Made by a program: the position numbers and the translations under genes
Assembly (NCBI GenBank): GCA_035041965.1
Contig: JAPYMA010001075.1
Coordinates: 1 to 64,000, forward strand
DNA length: 64,000 bases
Direction of reading: 5' to 3'
From: Anisakis pegreffii
Lineage: Eukaryota; Nematoda; Chromadorea; Rhabditida; Anisakidae
Shown here: positions 32,801-45,458 of the stretch, in pieces
Numbering within the stretch: the stretch's first letter is position 1
Layout of the letters: the number at the start of each line of letters is the position of its first letter
Notes under the pieces: model-generated
What the model was told of the DNA's origin: nothing
Databases searched by the model: none
Seen by the model: only the letters and a program-made list of their open reading frames with translations

Positions 32801-35800
32801 TTAACTAAGGAATAAAATGAGAACAAATTTGAGTATGAATATATTGTATTATTATATCAGTATACGAAAAAAAAACATCTGCGCACAGGAAAAGAAAAAC
32901 AAACAAAAGATCAGTGAAATTGAAGCGTGTACAAGTTGACGAAGAAAACTGTGACAAAATGTGTCAAAATAAAACGAATGAACATCTTTCAAAAATAAAA
33001 AACAAATAAATATTACCGTGAATAATATTGATAGATGACATTTCGAAAATAAATAAATTATAAAGTTATCATTACTATTACAATACATAAATACCGAAAT
33101 ATTATGAAGATCAGAATGATCGATAAACACGTTGCTCAGCAAAATGCGTAATGAAAAACTCATTCACGGCTCTTCAACTTTCAACTATCAAAGAACATTG
33201 AACTGAATTGAATTCCATAACATCACTGATATTGTTAAGCTCTGATTTAATTACAAAAATAAACCGAAATTCTACGAGACAATGATCGTTTCATGAGTTT
33301 TGAAGCTCTTCACAATCACGAAATGAACCGTTGACAACGTTTCGGCGAATATAACAGAGGACAGTGAATTGTTGAAACGATAAGCGCATCCATACAACAC
33401 AATTGGAGTGACTGACGACTGACCGATCAATACGTTGCATTTAACAAAAATAAAATTAATAGTAGTCATAAATAGCAATAAAAAGTCGCGTATTCAAAAT
33501 ACCTATAGAGCACAATATGAAGATAATGTTATGAATGATCACAATTCACATTCAAAATACCAATAATTCGTTTAAAAAATTCTCGTTCGAGCAATTGCAC
33601 AAGCATATATGGTTGAATGTAATTTCAACTGAAATTAAGTGGGCACTGGATGTTTGTTGTTAACGTCCACTAAACAAAAAAAAGAAACAAAAAACTTAGA
33701 GAAATAATTAGTGTTTAGAATAAGACTGTTGTGGTAACATTATTAAGAGGATCTTTGTGTAGCAACTTTTGAGTTGGTATTAAGCTGATGAAGAAAGTGA
33801 TTATTTTTACGTTGAATCAGCAAAATTAGCTTTTAAAATAAACGAAGAGCAAAATATGCTCTTCTTGCTTGAAAATCTACTGTGGATGATACTGTGAGAA
33901 AAAAAAACAAAACAAAAAACATATGAAGATACAGATAGTCAGGTTAGTTAAGCATAGACGGCGATTATAGGTGACAATATGACTGCTGCTGCTTCAAATG
34001 TGCGACTGTGTGCCCATATATTTTTTATGCTATACCCGTAATTTTATTTACATACATCATTATGTCATGAATACGATTTTATTACTCCCACTCATTAGAT
34101 ATGAAGAATAAGTGAAATTATTTGCAAAATACGTTGTTTACATGTGAATAATCCAATCAAATTTCTCACTTGCTCTTATATTAAGTTCAAATTTTCAATT
34201 CATTGTCAAACGTAATGCAATTTCGATAAAATGACTGAATTATACGGAAGAGAGTTGGTATGTTGATGAAGAGAGTGATTATTTTTACATTGAATGATAC
34301 ACAATTGACGACAACTACGCATATATGAAGGAAATAATCCTTTCTTGACCTTGTTTCATTTTATTACTCCGATTGCGTAGTTGTTTGCTGGAAAATTTCT
34401 GGAATGAGGATAACCAGATCATTTCATCGTTTCCAACAACCTCTTGGTCTTTACCAAACAATAACGTGAGAGAATAGAAAATAGAAATTTATCTAATTAA
34501 CTAAGACGACAATGATCTTATTGTCAGGGCAGTAGGTTTGTTGAATGATTTTTTAAGACTAGCAGAAAGTGAAGTGAAATTACTGAATGCTGTTCACACC
34601 AAGCACATTACTGTTTCATATTCAGCAAATTGCAAAATAGAATAGATTGACTAATCGCTAAACGCAAAAGCATCAACATGATGAGCACGGTCTTATGGAA
34701 ATATATAAGGTGAATAGTTGATTTTGAATAGTTCATAGTCATCCACTTTCAATCTCAACGAACTGAACGTTATTGATGGTGATTGGAAATAATGAGATTG
34801 AAGGATGAACAATGCCGTGATACGATATGATATAATAGTACGGTGATAACATATATGATTTGATCAGTTGGACACCACAACTAATTTTACACCATGTCAC
34901 TATCTAGCCGTAACATTGAAAAAATTCGTTTAAGAGAAAAGCGATTATATACACAGCTAGTTGACTTGATATCTCCAGCAATTTCAGATCACTGAATTGA
35001 ATTTTCTTCTTCACTCATTCTTGAATACAGGTGTACTTAAGTGATTAGTCATTTACAATATTTTCATAACAAAATTGTGGTTACTATATCAAATGAAAAA
35101 ACGTTAAAAACATGAAAAACAAGAATAGAAATCTGACTGGCTGTTTGCTCAAGGAATAATAAAGGGAACAGTAATGATAAAGATATCAATAATCTGTTGA
35201 GTGCTCTTACAACAGAGGTCTGCCTTGTCGCTGTAACCGAACATGATGAAAGCAACACCACTCGAAAGAGAATGAAAAGTCGTACAAGAGATTCCTGCCC
35301 AGTCGACCTCAAGATCGAGATCAACCGTTGTTAGAACCACAAAATTTTCAAGACGTTGTCATGATTATTCCTTTTACAACAGATCAAAAAATGTGGCTCA
35401 GTGATCAAGTAACGGAAAAAAAAACAATGCAGAATATAAAACCAAACGTTGACCCCGAACTCCGCTTTTCTTTGTTGATATTTTCCATCTAAGTTCTAAT
35501 GCATGCAAGTTATACGCATACAAAAATTTATGCCAGTGTACATGGGCATATTTGCGATTGATTTTGCGTAGCGATGGGCACATACTGCTGTGTGGTGTCA
35601 TTGTGAACTCCGTGGCTCGAATGAAAGACTGCGAATACATAAGCACTATGAGATCATTGCTTCTTAACGCTCATTTTAAAGAACAAGAATTTGAAACTGT
35701 CGCAGTACGTTTGACGCAATGTTGAACACCGTCTTCCGCCATCTCTCACATATATCCAGTTTGTTCTTCTAGGAGACGATACATATGGCAAATGTTACAA

Positions 35801-36287
35801 TTCATCAATCTCGCCTTTTCTCAAAACGAATTTTGCCTGTTGTAATGTTTCACCGTAAAACTGCACCGCTATCAGCAACAATCAAAACCATATCAGTCAT
35901 TTCTATAAGGGTTAAATCAAACAGCAGTGGAACTGTAAGGCTTGTAATTTTTTCATTATTAGCAGTTAGGAACTCTTCAAAAAGCGCACAAAGCGGAGCC
36001 GAGTCAAATCGACGTCTTAAATTTTGCATTCATTTTTCTCACTTCCATATAAAACTCTTACAAAGCTTGTGCCGTTCATTCCTGTCTGAATGACAGCAAA
36101 TGCCCGCACAACTTGCGTGCTCATTCGGTTGCATCTCTCTCAATCGGTTACGATTACTCATCAGACGTCTGTAGCAAGTCAGCATTAAAAACAATCGAAA
36201 TCAATCACCATCTTGCAATGAAAGTGATCAACAAAATGATTATTGTAGCACCAACCAATACCATCACATCAATAAACAGTTAAGTGT
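29890..36287. other. Long intergenic stretch, nduf-7 to mel-26
   Basis: About 6.4 kb with no gene I can support. It holds AT-rich trinucleotide-like DNA (TAA/TAG/CAA units, about 30940-31070), a 45-base imperfect direct repeat (33771 and 34252), and purine- or pyrimidine-biased stretches. The frames at 30501-31039, 32064-32353, 32852-33163, 35064-35646 and 35785-36093 were read on both strands and show no domain. It contains the nduf-7 promoter and the mel-26 3' UTR. Confidence 0.5.
33771..34295 (+). repeat. Imperfect 45-base direct repeat pair
   Basis: 33771-33817 and 34252-34295 share GAGTTGGTAT, TGATGAAGA, and AGTGATTATTTTTAC in the same order, with a three-base gap and a few substitutions. 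They are 480 bases apart. The family is not recognised. Confidence 0.7.
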
Positions 36288-37947
36288 TTATCCAGACCGA
36301 TCCAACGACTTATCAAAATGACGCACAATATCAGTGACAAGGTCGTGATGTTGTCTAACCACATTCTCCCAGCCAGATGTTGAAGTGATATTACGTGGAT
36401 GTTGTATTATAAACTCAACGGCACGTTGTCTGAGTCTTGGCGCACTATATATATCCGAAATTATCAACAATTCACAAACATTCTCAAACGTTAATGCCTG
36501 AAATGAAGTGGATATAAAGAAATCTTTGCAATGCATTCATTTCAATAAGAAATTGAAGCATCAACGAACGAACCAACCTGAACCAGTGCTTTCTCGCAAT
36601 GGCTTTTCAATTCCTCTAGACGATATTTATCAGCCGCAATCAATAAATCTGATGCGAATGAAAACTCATTCACATCTCTTAAACAACGTCCACAATAAAT
36701 GAAATTAAGCATTTCAGTTACTGTATCATATTCCAGATCTTCAATAACCACCACTCCCTTCAAAAAGTTGTTATTGAATTACGATATCACCATTAGTCAC
36801 ATTCAGTCAAAACGTTACTGCTGAATGCAAAACAAACCGTTTTTGCTTCATTCGTATCTTCATGCCTAAGCATTGCAGCAAAGACTGGTGATCGAGTGGC
36901 CAAAATTGCTCGATGCGCACGAATCTCTCGTTCACCAACTTTAATCGTAAAATCCGTTAGCACATTCTCTTTTAACATCTTCAGGTAGTCGTCGGTCAAC
37001 TGTTGTTCACTATTACTCTGATAATAAAGCAATATGTTAGTGAACAGATAATGAATAGATCATAACTGCATATTATTATTATTGTAACAACATTAGTAAA
37101 AAATGCTGATCTGATTCGAAAACTGAATTGACAGATGTATGATGCGCTTGCGAACGTACCGACATCATATCTTCTACAGTTGTTGTGATTGTTTCAACAG
37201 CTACATCGATTTCAACATTGACGATAATTGAATCATTTGGTAGGATTTGTGGAAAGAGGATATCGCGTTTTATATAAGAAACATAATCGGAATGGGATGG
37301 ATTCGGATGGATTCGCATTTCGATCTCTTTCATTTCGCTTGTTCTTAATATGAATCTGCAAATTCCAAATATTACTACCATAAGTACTTTACAATTATTG
37401 TAATATCACTCTTTTAGAGCAGAATTTTATTCACACTAGAAAATGCTTCAATTATAAACAACATAATGCAATGATGATGAGCAATACTAATTCCACGAAA
37501 AAAGACTCACTAAGAATTGAAATGTTTCGAAAACACTATTGCTCACCTCGACTTGAAACCTATTTTGCCGTTTTTGCATGACGCAGCTGTGTTGCTCACT
37601 ACTCGATTCAAGCAAAGAAACACAAAATCTTTGTTGTTTTCACCATTGCCTTTTGGGTAGATCTTTATGGACCATGTCAGCGTATCTTCACCACGATGAA
37701 GATGCACAAAATTCTCAAGATATTCTTGATAACAATGCGAAAAATTCTTGACCGTCCAACTGTGCTTTACATGCTGTAAAATGAAGTTATGTGTTGTTGC
37801 ATGTGATATGAGTGAGTAAGTGAGTTGTTGCTGATAAAATTAGTTCACCTCGACTTTGATTTCGGTTTGCGACGAATTTGATGAATGCGATGTTAGCGTC
37901 GATGAAGATTCAATGGGCATGCTCAACTCCGAATTAGACGGCTCCAT
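36288..37947 (-). CDS. mel-26: MATH-BTB CUL-3 substrate adaptor, MEL-26 orthologue
   Basis: Six exons: 37947-37849, 37773-37547, 37355-37160, 37017-36838, 36757-36578, 36497-36288; phases agree, 363 residues. In C. elegans, MEL-26 brings the katanin subunit MEI-1 to a CUL-3 ubiquitin ligase after meiosis. The MATH domain (about 36-160) contains HSWTVKNFSHCYQEYLENF, IKIYPKGNGENNKDFVFLC and IHPNPSHSDYVSYIKRD; the BTB domain (about 190-295) contains DFTIKVGEREIRAHRAILA, SPVFAAMLRHEDTNEAK and ADKYRLEELKSHCEKAL; a helical extension follows (ENVCELLIISDIYSAPRLR). Similarity to MEL-26 is far closer than to generic SPOP-like proteins. The ATG lies immediately after an acceptor (ATCTTGCAG), as expected for trans-splicing. 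The exon 5 acceptor is unusual (TTTTTGAAG). The C. elegans protein is somewhat longer at its C-terminus. Confidence 0.95.
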
Positions 37948-37956
37948 CTGCAAGAT

Positions 37957-40643
37957 CGATTATTCTCTTACTCACTATACTCGTTGTCAATTGATCGCTG
38001 TTCTGCTTGTCAACAATATTTTCCTTTCGTCGATTGTATAAATAAAAAAGTGAGCCAGATTAGACACAAATCTCTATGCGAACACAATACAAATACTTCA
38101 ACTTAGCCGCCAACAAGAAAACACCCATATACCTAACTGCTAGAGATATGATAACGACCAAATTTGTATTGTGCTCGACAAAGAGTCATGTAAGGATAGA
38201 GCCAAGAACTACACGAATTCTAAACTACCCCCACATACGCATCTATATGAAAAAAAAATGCAAAACGTGCGCATTATCGTCACGAAACTTATTTGTACTA
38301 TATAGTGGCGCACCCAAGCAAATGATGAAGCAGTTGCACCGCATGCTTCTTTGCATTTAAGCCATATAAAATGCGAGTGAAAGAAAGTGATTGAAAATAT
38401 AAATTAATCCCAACGCATGATAAACACATCGATCAGTGGTGGATAACCACTACTAAACACTTATTTATATTCGCAAACGTCTTAACGACACAAAGAATTC
38501 TGGATTCACAGAGAGCATATAATCTTGCCACTCAAATTAACCGCAACCTCTCACCGAAACTTTAGAAGTGATCATTATTGAACTTGGTTGAGTGAACCCA
38601 GTAAATAGACTGTAAATCAAAGCAAACGGAAATCGACTCCACATAAATTTTCGTAAACGACAATGCCGATAAACAATCTGCTGATGAGTTTAGTAAAAAA
38701 GAAGAGAAAAAGTAACAGAAACACTTTTCAAAATATTCAAACGACCGTACGTACGATTGTACACAACGGTTCGTTACTGTGGTATAAGTAGAAAAAAGCG
38801 ATACAATCAAAACGAATTTTTATGTTTGTTGTTTTTTTAAAATCTTTTTTTGATTCAAAAATTATCGTTACACCTGTACTACTAAGCAGATATATCCTAA
38901 ACATAGAACAAAATCAACAATGATTATGGCTTGACTATAAAGTTACAGAGAAACAAAAAACAACAATAAACTATGATCAGTTATGGATGATATCACTCGA
39001 TAATTACAAGGCAACTAATCATGATAATAATAAAAATGACAATAATAATACGGAAAATACAGAAACACAACACTCAAAAGAAGCACCACATATAGAATTG
39101 TTCATATCAACCACTTCAAGTTGAAATTCGCTTGTCATCACATTACGATCATATACAATTTAACCATAAAGAATTATAATAACACTGATATTCTCTATCA
39201 AATATTAATAGCAGGCTTGAATGAGAAAATCTTTTCGTACAAAAACACAAGCAAACGAAGATACTACGATATCCAATTATGCTATTACTTTTAAGAATAT
39301 GAATAAAACGACCAATTATTTGTGATTAACAAGATGGTATACATAAGGAAAAATATTGTTTTCGACTTCACGAATGCTTTGAGCTGAGTTATAACAAAAA
39401 AACCGAATACATCGATAGATAGACAAAAAAGAGGCAGTTTAAAGTTGTTTAAAGTCAGGAATGATAAATATCAACCTTATCAATCAACAGACCAACAAAC
39501 TGGATCAAATAACGATTTCAAGTACTAATAACCACACAAATATAAATTCAACATCGTGCAGTACGTATGGCAATGACAGTGATTCGGTGAAACATCGGAT
39601 GTGATGAATGCATGCTACACCCTTACCGTTAAGTACAGCTTATTCACCAAAAAAAAAGAACATTTCATCCAGAATGATCACAACGCACTATATGGCTAAA
39701 CTATCAACAACCCAGATTGTTTTCGAATAATTTCTCAACTTAGGTATACATTGAAACTAATTATGCGCATTTGAGCAAATAAGCATTCCATACAGAACAA
39801 CAAATAATCAGTGAACAATAACAATGATAATAATGGATTCAACAAGAAAAATGCCACAAAACTTCTCATTATCACTGAGAACATGCTAATCAAATACCCT
39901 CAAAATGAGCACTTGAAATGGCAAAGTATTAGACGATATTAATCAATAAGCATGTACTGATAATAAAATTAAATCTTCCTTTCAACACAAAACAGAAAGG
40001 GGAATCCATTAAAATGGATAACGGCGTATAAGGCAAGATCCAAAGCACTGGGCAATTAAAGCAAATGATCATAAACTCCACATGAAATTAAACAAACAAA
40101 CAAAAAAGCGACACATTCAAGATGACTAAACATAACTTAATTACTGACAACGACAATGAACAAGTGTAGTTCCACAGAAATATTTATAGCATTTTCATAT
40201 CCTTATTCATTGATATATTACATAATTTCATAAGTCTGAATCCCTTCAGTTTTATGTAACATAAGCTAGTAATTATAAGTTTGCATTACATAAACAGAAT
40301 TATCTGTTTGCACAAACACGAATAGAAACACTGAAACGGAAGAGATGTCGGATGACGCCTCAATAAAAACACGAAAAGGTTCAGTTCCACAAATAGAAGG
40401 ATCGATTCAGCAAAGGGTTTCGAAAAACTAACGGATCAATTAACCGGCTTTGCGAACTGATCAAAAAAAACAAGTTTAAATAAGCGATGAAATTGAACTT
40501 GAAAAGAGGGGATACATCCAAAGCGTGATCATTATGAAGCCTGATCTTAGGAACTGAAAATCCAAATAGAATATGATAACACCTAATCAAGTATTGGATG
40601 AAGTAACTTTGAGTGATCGATAGTGGGCTGTCGGTACAGTTTC
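37957..40643. other. Intergenic, mel-26 upstream / gld-4 downstream
   Basis: About 2.7 kb of AT-rich sequence with the mel-26 promoter and gld-4 3' UTR. Frames at 38076-38360, 38562-38810 and 40381-40674 have no recognisable domain. No repeat or RNA gene seen. Confidence 0.5.
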
Positions 40644-42342
40644 TTATTTGATGCATGTATTTGGTGAGGTGCATGATGATGATTGATTTGAAGATGGATT
40701 ATTACTATTCGTGGTAGTATCTGATGATGGCTGTATAAAAATGGATGTGCTTAGTGGCGGAAGAGTAGGAAATGCATCGAGTGGAGTAGAGGCAGATGAT
40801 GGATTGGACAGCGGTGACGTTAATTTATTGTTGTTATTATTGGGATGGTAATTCGCATCCGACAGCACTCGACCGCTCAGCCAATTTCGATATCTGATAT
40901 GTCTTGAGGAAATTGAAACAATCTGTGATAGCAAAGAGCCGCCATAGTGTTTCATCCAATCTGCGTGCGAACTCTCACGTGAACGAATAAAAGCCGCACC
41001 CAGCGTGCATAGTGCGTGATCGAACGCTTGACGTACAAATAAAATGTTGTGTGAACAACGTCCAATATCATTGCCTAAACACAAGGCAGTCGTGAATTAA
41101 CTGACAAAAAGAAACGAACAGCAAATGGACACATATATGGTACTAACCTGGTTGAAGAGGGTCTTCAATGCACAACATTGAGTTTGAAGGTCGACTCATA
41201 AGTGTGATCATTTCTTCCTTACAAACATACGCACCTCCGTCACGAACACGAAGTGCTGTCGTTAAATAATTGAATTCTTGACCATAAAGTTGAAGAAAAC
41301 TCAGTAATATCATGCCCATATTCACATCGTGGATTGACTTATGTGAAAAGTCGTAATGATGAAGTTGTAAAAAGCTGATCAGCATTAAGATGAGACCATA
41401 TGAAGAAAGACCACCGGTGAACACTTGATTGAGTTGACGTTGCATAAGAAACTGCTTCAAGATAAGTACCAACGGCTCAAGCACCGGATAGCGGCTTTTC
41501 ATTTGTTCAATATATTTGGCTGTACGTACGCCTTGTGAAGTATTGAATGAGATATCCAAGAATATTTTCGTATCTTTATCGACCATCTTTACGATCGGCA
41601 CAAATGCTTTATCCAAAACAGTAATTGTTTCAGCAATACCTGACGCCTTCAAAGATTCAGCCGTTTTCCACAGAGGGGGCTCATCAAGATGCTCAATTTC
41701 CACCACAACATCGATATCGGATGTTGGAAGAAAAAGGTTCGTGAAAAGACTACCAAAAACGGCCACTTTTGCAGTTGGCCATACGCGTTCAATTACCGAT
41801 CGGACCCGTTCGAAAACACAATATCGTAGTGCCTTTTCGAGTGGTGACGGTCTCAACCACCTATATAAATCTATTATCTCTTCGTGAAGTCTGAAAAAAA
41901 AAACGCTTCATTAATCAGTGTAAAACTAGAAACACATGTTTAGCAAACTCAGATAAAAAATGAATATCAGTGATGCAGTAACGATTCATTGACGCACCCA
42001 TAAAGTGAAAGATGATAGCGTTTTCTGCACCACGGTGCATTTGCAATTAAACTATGCTCTGTACTGGACGGCCACAAAACTCGATCACACAGATCGACGC
42101 TTTCAACTGTTCTCAGCTCTTCGTCGTCCGAACTACTCCTACAAATTTAGAATACTGATTATAATTTAATCGGAGCGTCTAGCTGATACTAGCACTTCTA
42201 AACAATTATTGTGTTCGAAAAATTCATAATATATAATTGATCATTGAAATCCATACAATTCTTGAATTGATCATCAAATTCGTTCTTCAAAACAAAAACT
42301 AACTCACACTGAGACAGAATCGCTTTCCTCGGTCAACTGCAT
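40644..42342 (-). CDS. gld-4: TENT4/TRF4-type non-canonical poly(A) polymerase
   Basis: Four exons: 42342-42308, 42138-41998, 41890-41148, 41074-40644; 449 residues, phases agree. TRF4/PAPD5-type enzymes add A-rich tails to RNAs; the C. elegans member GLD-4 acts in germline translation. The nucleotidyltransferase signature is VFGSLFTNLFLPTSDIDVVV, with catalytic D117 and D119 and the third aspartate in KIFLDIS (about D171). Following it are the central-domain segments LILKQFLMQRQLNQVFTGG and SSYGLILMLISFLQLH, and the family motif CIEDPLQPGNDIGRCS, which is split by the last intron. The N-terminus (about 50 residues, acidic) and Ser/Asn/Pro-rich tail are short for the family. The ATG follows a TAATTCAG acceptor by two bases. 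The symbol rests on family membership only. Confidence 0.9.
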
Positions 42343-42351
42343 TTCTGAATT

Positions 42352-45300
42352 ACTAATATGCACGGCTGGTCAGCTAGACGAACAATGTCCTTTATGGACT
42401 TTTCATCTGATCTTTCCCAAGTGCCAGCGTCTATTCGAGTCACTTCACCTTAACAATTAAAACATCAACAAATATTTCTAAACATACTTGGCTGATTAAA
42501 GGAGAAATACGGAAACAATGCATCTAAATCATACCGAATAGCGCATACACCTGTGGTTGGAATATCAAATGAAGAAAGTGACTAATAAGAAGGATGTACC
42601 AATGATAATGGATTCTGATTATAACGCACTAACATCGACGAATATGTTCGGTTGTAAACAAATAAACGCTTTCAAGAAACAGTCTTTTCTCAGCAAACAT
42701 ACTGACAAACAAACCAAACCAAAACAAAAAACTTGACAACTACACATCATCCTCCAAGCACGCAAACCATCATCAGTCGCTCTTTAAAGGAAAAAAAACC
42801 GATGTGACTCATGCGAACAGGAGTGTTTGTGTGGAGGAGTTTGCGAAAAATGGTTTGAGAAGCAGAGGAGAGAGGAAAAGAAAACGAGGACAACGTTCAA
42901 AATACATCTCTGATCACTGCAGGCAGGCGGCATGGCATCACTCAACGTGCATCGCATTGCCCTCGATACATTTTGGAGAATATAGAATGAATAGCTTGCG
43001 CGATTAGAATTTCGATCGAGATTCAGGGTCAGAGTCGGGCCAGCTTAGGCTCAGTTTTAGGTTATGCATGAATATGAGCAAGAACTCAAGCAAAAGTCTT
43101 CAGCCTGAGCAGAGCCATGTTCTTTGAAGAATGAAAAGGCGCTACATACTTAAGGATGCTGGTCAAGACGACTTTAAACATCTGAGCTGAGTGTTTTGGC
43201 AATTTCATTTAGCCGATTTAAGTTTCATGCAACCGACCTTTTCCACCTCTCTTTCTTTAAAGGAGCCTTTTTCACGTGCAGCAATCGAGAAACCGCTCTA
43301 CTTACAGGGAATCTCTCATCCGGCTGGGGTGTCCCTTTTCCTCGTGTGTAGCCTAGAAGGGGCTAAAGGAGAAGCAGTGGTAACTGGAGAGCGCCAGGAC
43401 TTCTGGGGAAACGGACACACAAAAACGGTTTTATACACGAATTGAGCAACGTCAACTCTTACACTCTATGAATTCTGCAAATAAACACTTCAAAACACTG
43501 TTGAGGAAGTGATGCGCACGATTTTCTGATTGTGACAAAAGGAAGGAGCTAGCCGAACGGATGACTGGGATTTTGCTGCTCCCTATCAGGTTATCCCATC
43601 CAGCGGAATACCCAATTATTTATTCTCATAGTTCAGTTCGGTTCCACTGAACATCATCTACAACTACCTTTCTTTCAATCCAACATTATTCATTAAGAGG
43701 CTGTTGGAAATTCTTATCAGCAGCGTCATTTTAATTTACTGGTTATGATCAGGGTTATGATGAATAAGGAAAAACTTGAATGCGAATCCCATTACAATTC
43801 AGAAGGTGCATGATGTTGCGTGTAAACTAATGAATATGAAACAACGCATATGCTCATTGCGGCTACTTGCCATTTAGATGAACAAATAAATCTTCACGCC
43901 CCCCATGAATTTCGATCCGAATAAGAAGAATCTTACTCTTGTTATTATTGATGCGGTTCTTGTCATATCTTGTTGAACAATCTCAATGGAAACGGTAAGT
44001 ACCACTAACTGAGTACCACATCTCATCACCAGTTTCGCTTGAAGATTTGTTGACATGAATCTTTTTTGCTCGAAATTACGTTCGTCCTCGGTTTTCAACG
44101 AAAATATTGTAGTTTGATTGAATTCAGATTTTCACTTTTTTGAGAAGGTTAACTGACAAAGGAAACATCTCGAGACTCGTACCTAGAAACTGATTCATAT
44201 GATCGGATCGATCCTTCAATCTAGGATGTTGACGAGAAGCATTTCTAACGATTGAACGATTGGGCCATCGATAATCGCAGTTTTCGAAATAAAAACGTTC
44301 GTTTTTGATGCTATTTGATATGAATTCTGATTTGACACTTATTACATTCACATTACAAGTATGTTCCTAGGACTGTTTTTGAGTATTTGCAAGAACATTC
44401 GATAAATGTTTAATAACCAATGAATTATTATGAAGAGAACAGAGCATAAAAGAATGACGAAATGAGCATATGACAAACATATTCATTCATCATACTTCCA
44501 GTAATAACAATATCACCCAACAGAGAAAACAAAACAAAAACAACAATCAATGAATAACATCAATGAAAACAGTAATGATGGAAAACAAATGAAAAAAAAA
44601 GCTTATTCTATATCATCAATCGAATGAAACGACGAACAAACCCCGTCAAACAAACAAAAAATTCAAAATCACATGATTATGTTGGTTATATTATTTTAAG
44701 TATATATATATATATGTATATATTATATGCTCTCCGCTATTAATAATCGACGAAAGAACTATTAATTAACAAATTAACTGATCCACTGAAAACGCTTACA
44801 CCGAAATGAATGAGGACGGAGAATGCAGAAAAGGAGCACAATAAACTATTCTTATTGCTGTTGTTTTTGTGGTTGGCTTACGCTCAATCTCAGTAGCCCA
44901 TGTTTCGTTCGAATCGTTTATTAAGTAAACTTCTACCTGCCACATCACCGGACCAAGCTACCTACCACCAAACCCATACTACTGAAGTATATTATTTCAC
45001 TATTCTCAATTATAGTTTGCATCCACATCCACAAAATTACAAATCGCACGATTGCTAATGTTAGCGAGAAACTGATGAATAGCACTTGATGGAAGAAATG
45101 CTGTTATTCTGAAATCAATCTGATACTTCAACTATGCAACTGACTATTGTCAAATTAAAATCAACAACTTTGCTTCAAATCACTGAAGTAGCATTAACGA
45201 CCAAATATTAATCTGACTGAATAAATTAAACGAACGAATAAAGAAGTAAACATCACAATTATTGTTGGAAAAGAAAAACTCAATAATCATCGCTAGAAGG

Positions 45301-45458
45301 AACAAATAATGATAACAAATATCACATAATATAACAAAGAGCAACAGGAGTGAACTGGGCTGACGGTCCTCAAAAGCATGATTGCGAGAACATCGTCATA
45401 ACAACAAATTGTAGAATAAAATGAATAGAGAATGCGTTTTCACTTGAACGTTGGCTAA
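42352..45458. other. Intergenic, gld-4 upstream / SEC63 downstream
   Basis: About 3.1 kb. A weak telomere-like segment lies at 43019-43110. A G+C-richer patch at 43240-43440 carries an open frame (43191-43445, plus) without recognisable homology. Frames at 42804-43007, 43874-44098 and 44124-44351 likewise show nothing known. An AT run occurs at about 44700-44730. The SEC63 3' UTR must lie at the right end. Confidence 0.5.
43019..43110 (+). repeat. Degenerate telomere-like segment
   Basis: Contains GCTTAGGCTCAG, TTTTAGGTTATG and spaced CAAG/TCAG units resembling the gei-17 intron 8 element. No inverted arms seen. Likely a diverged relative of the same dispersed family. Confidence 0.35.
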
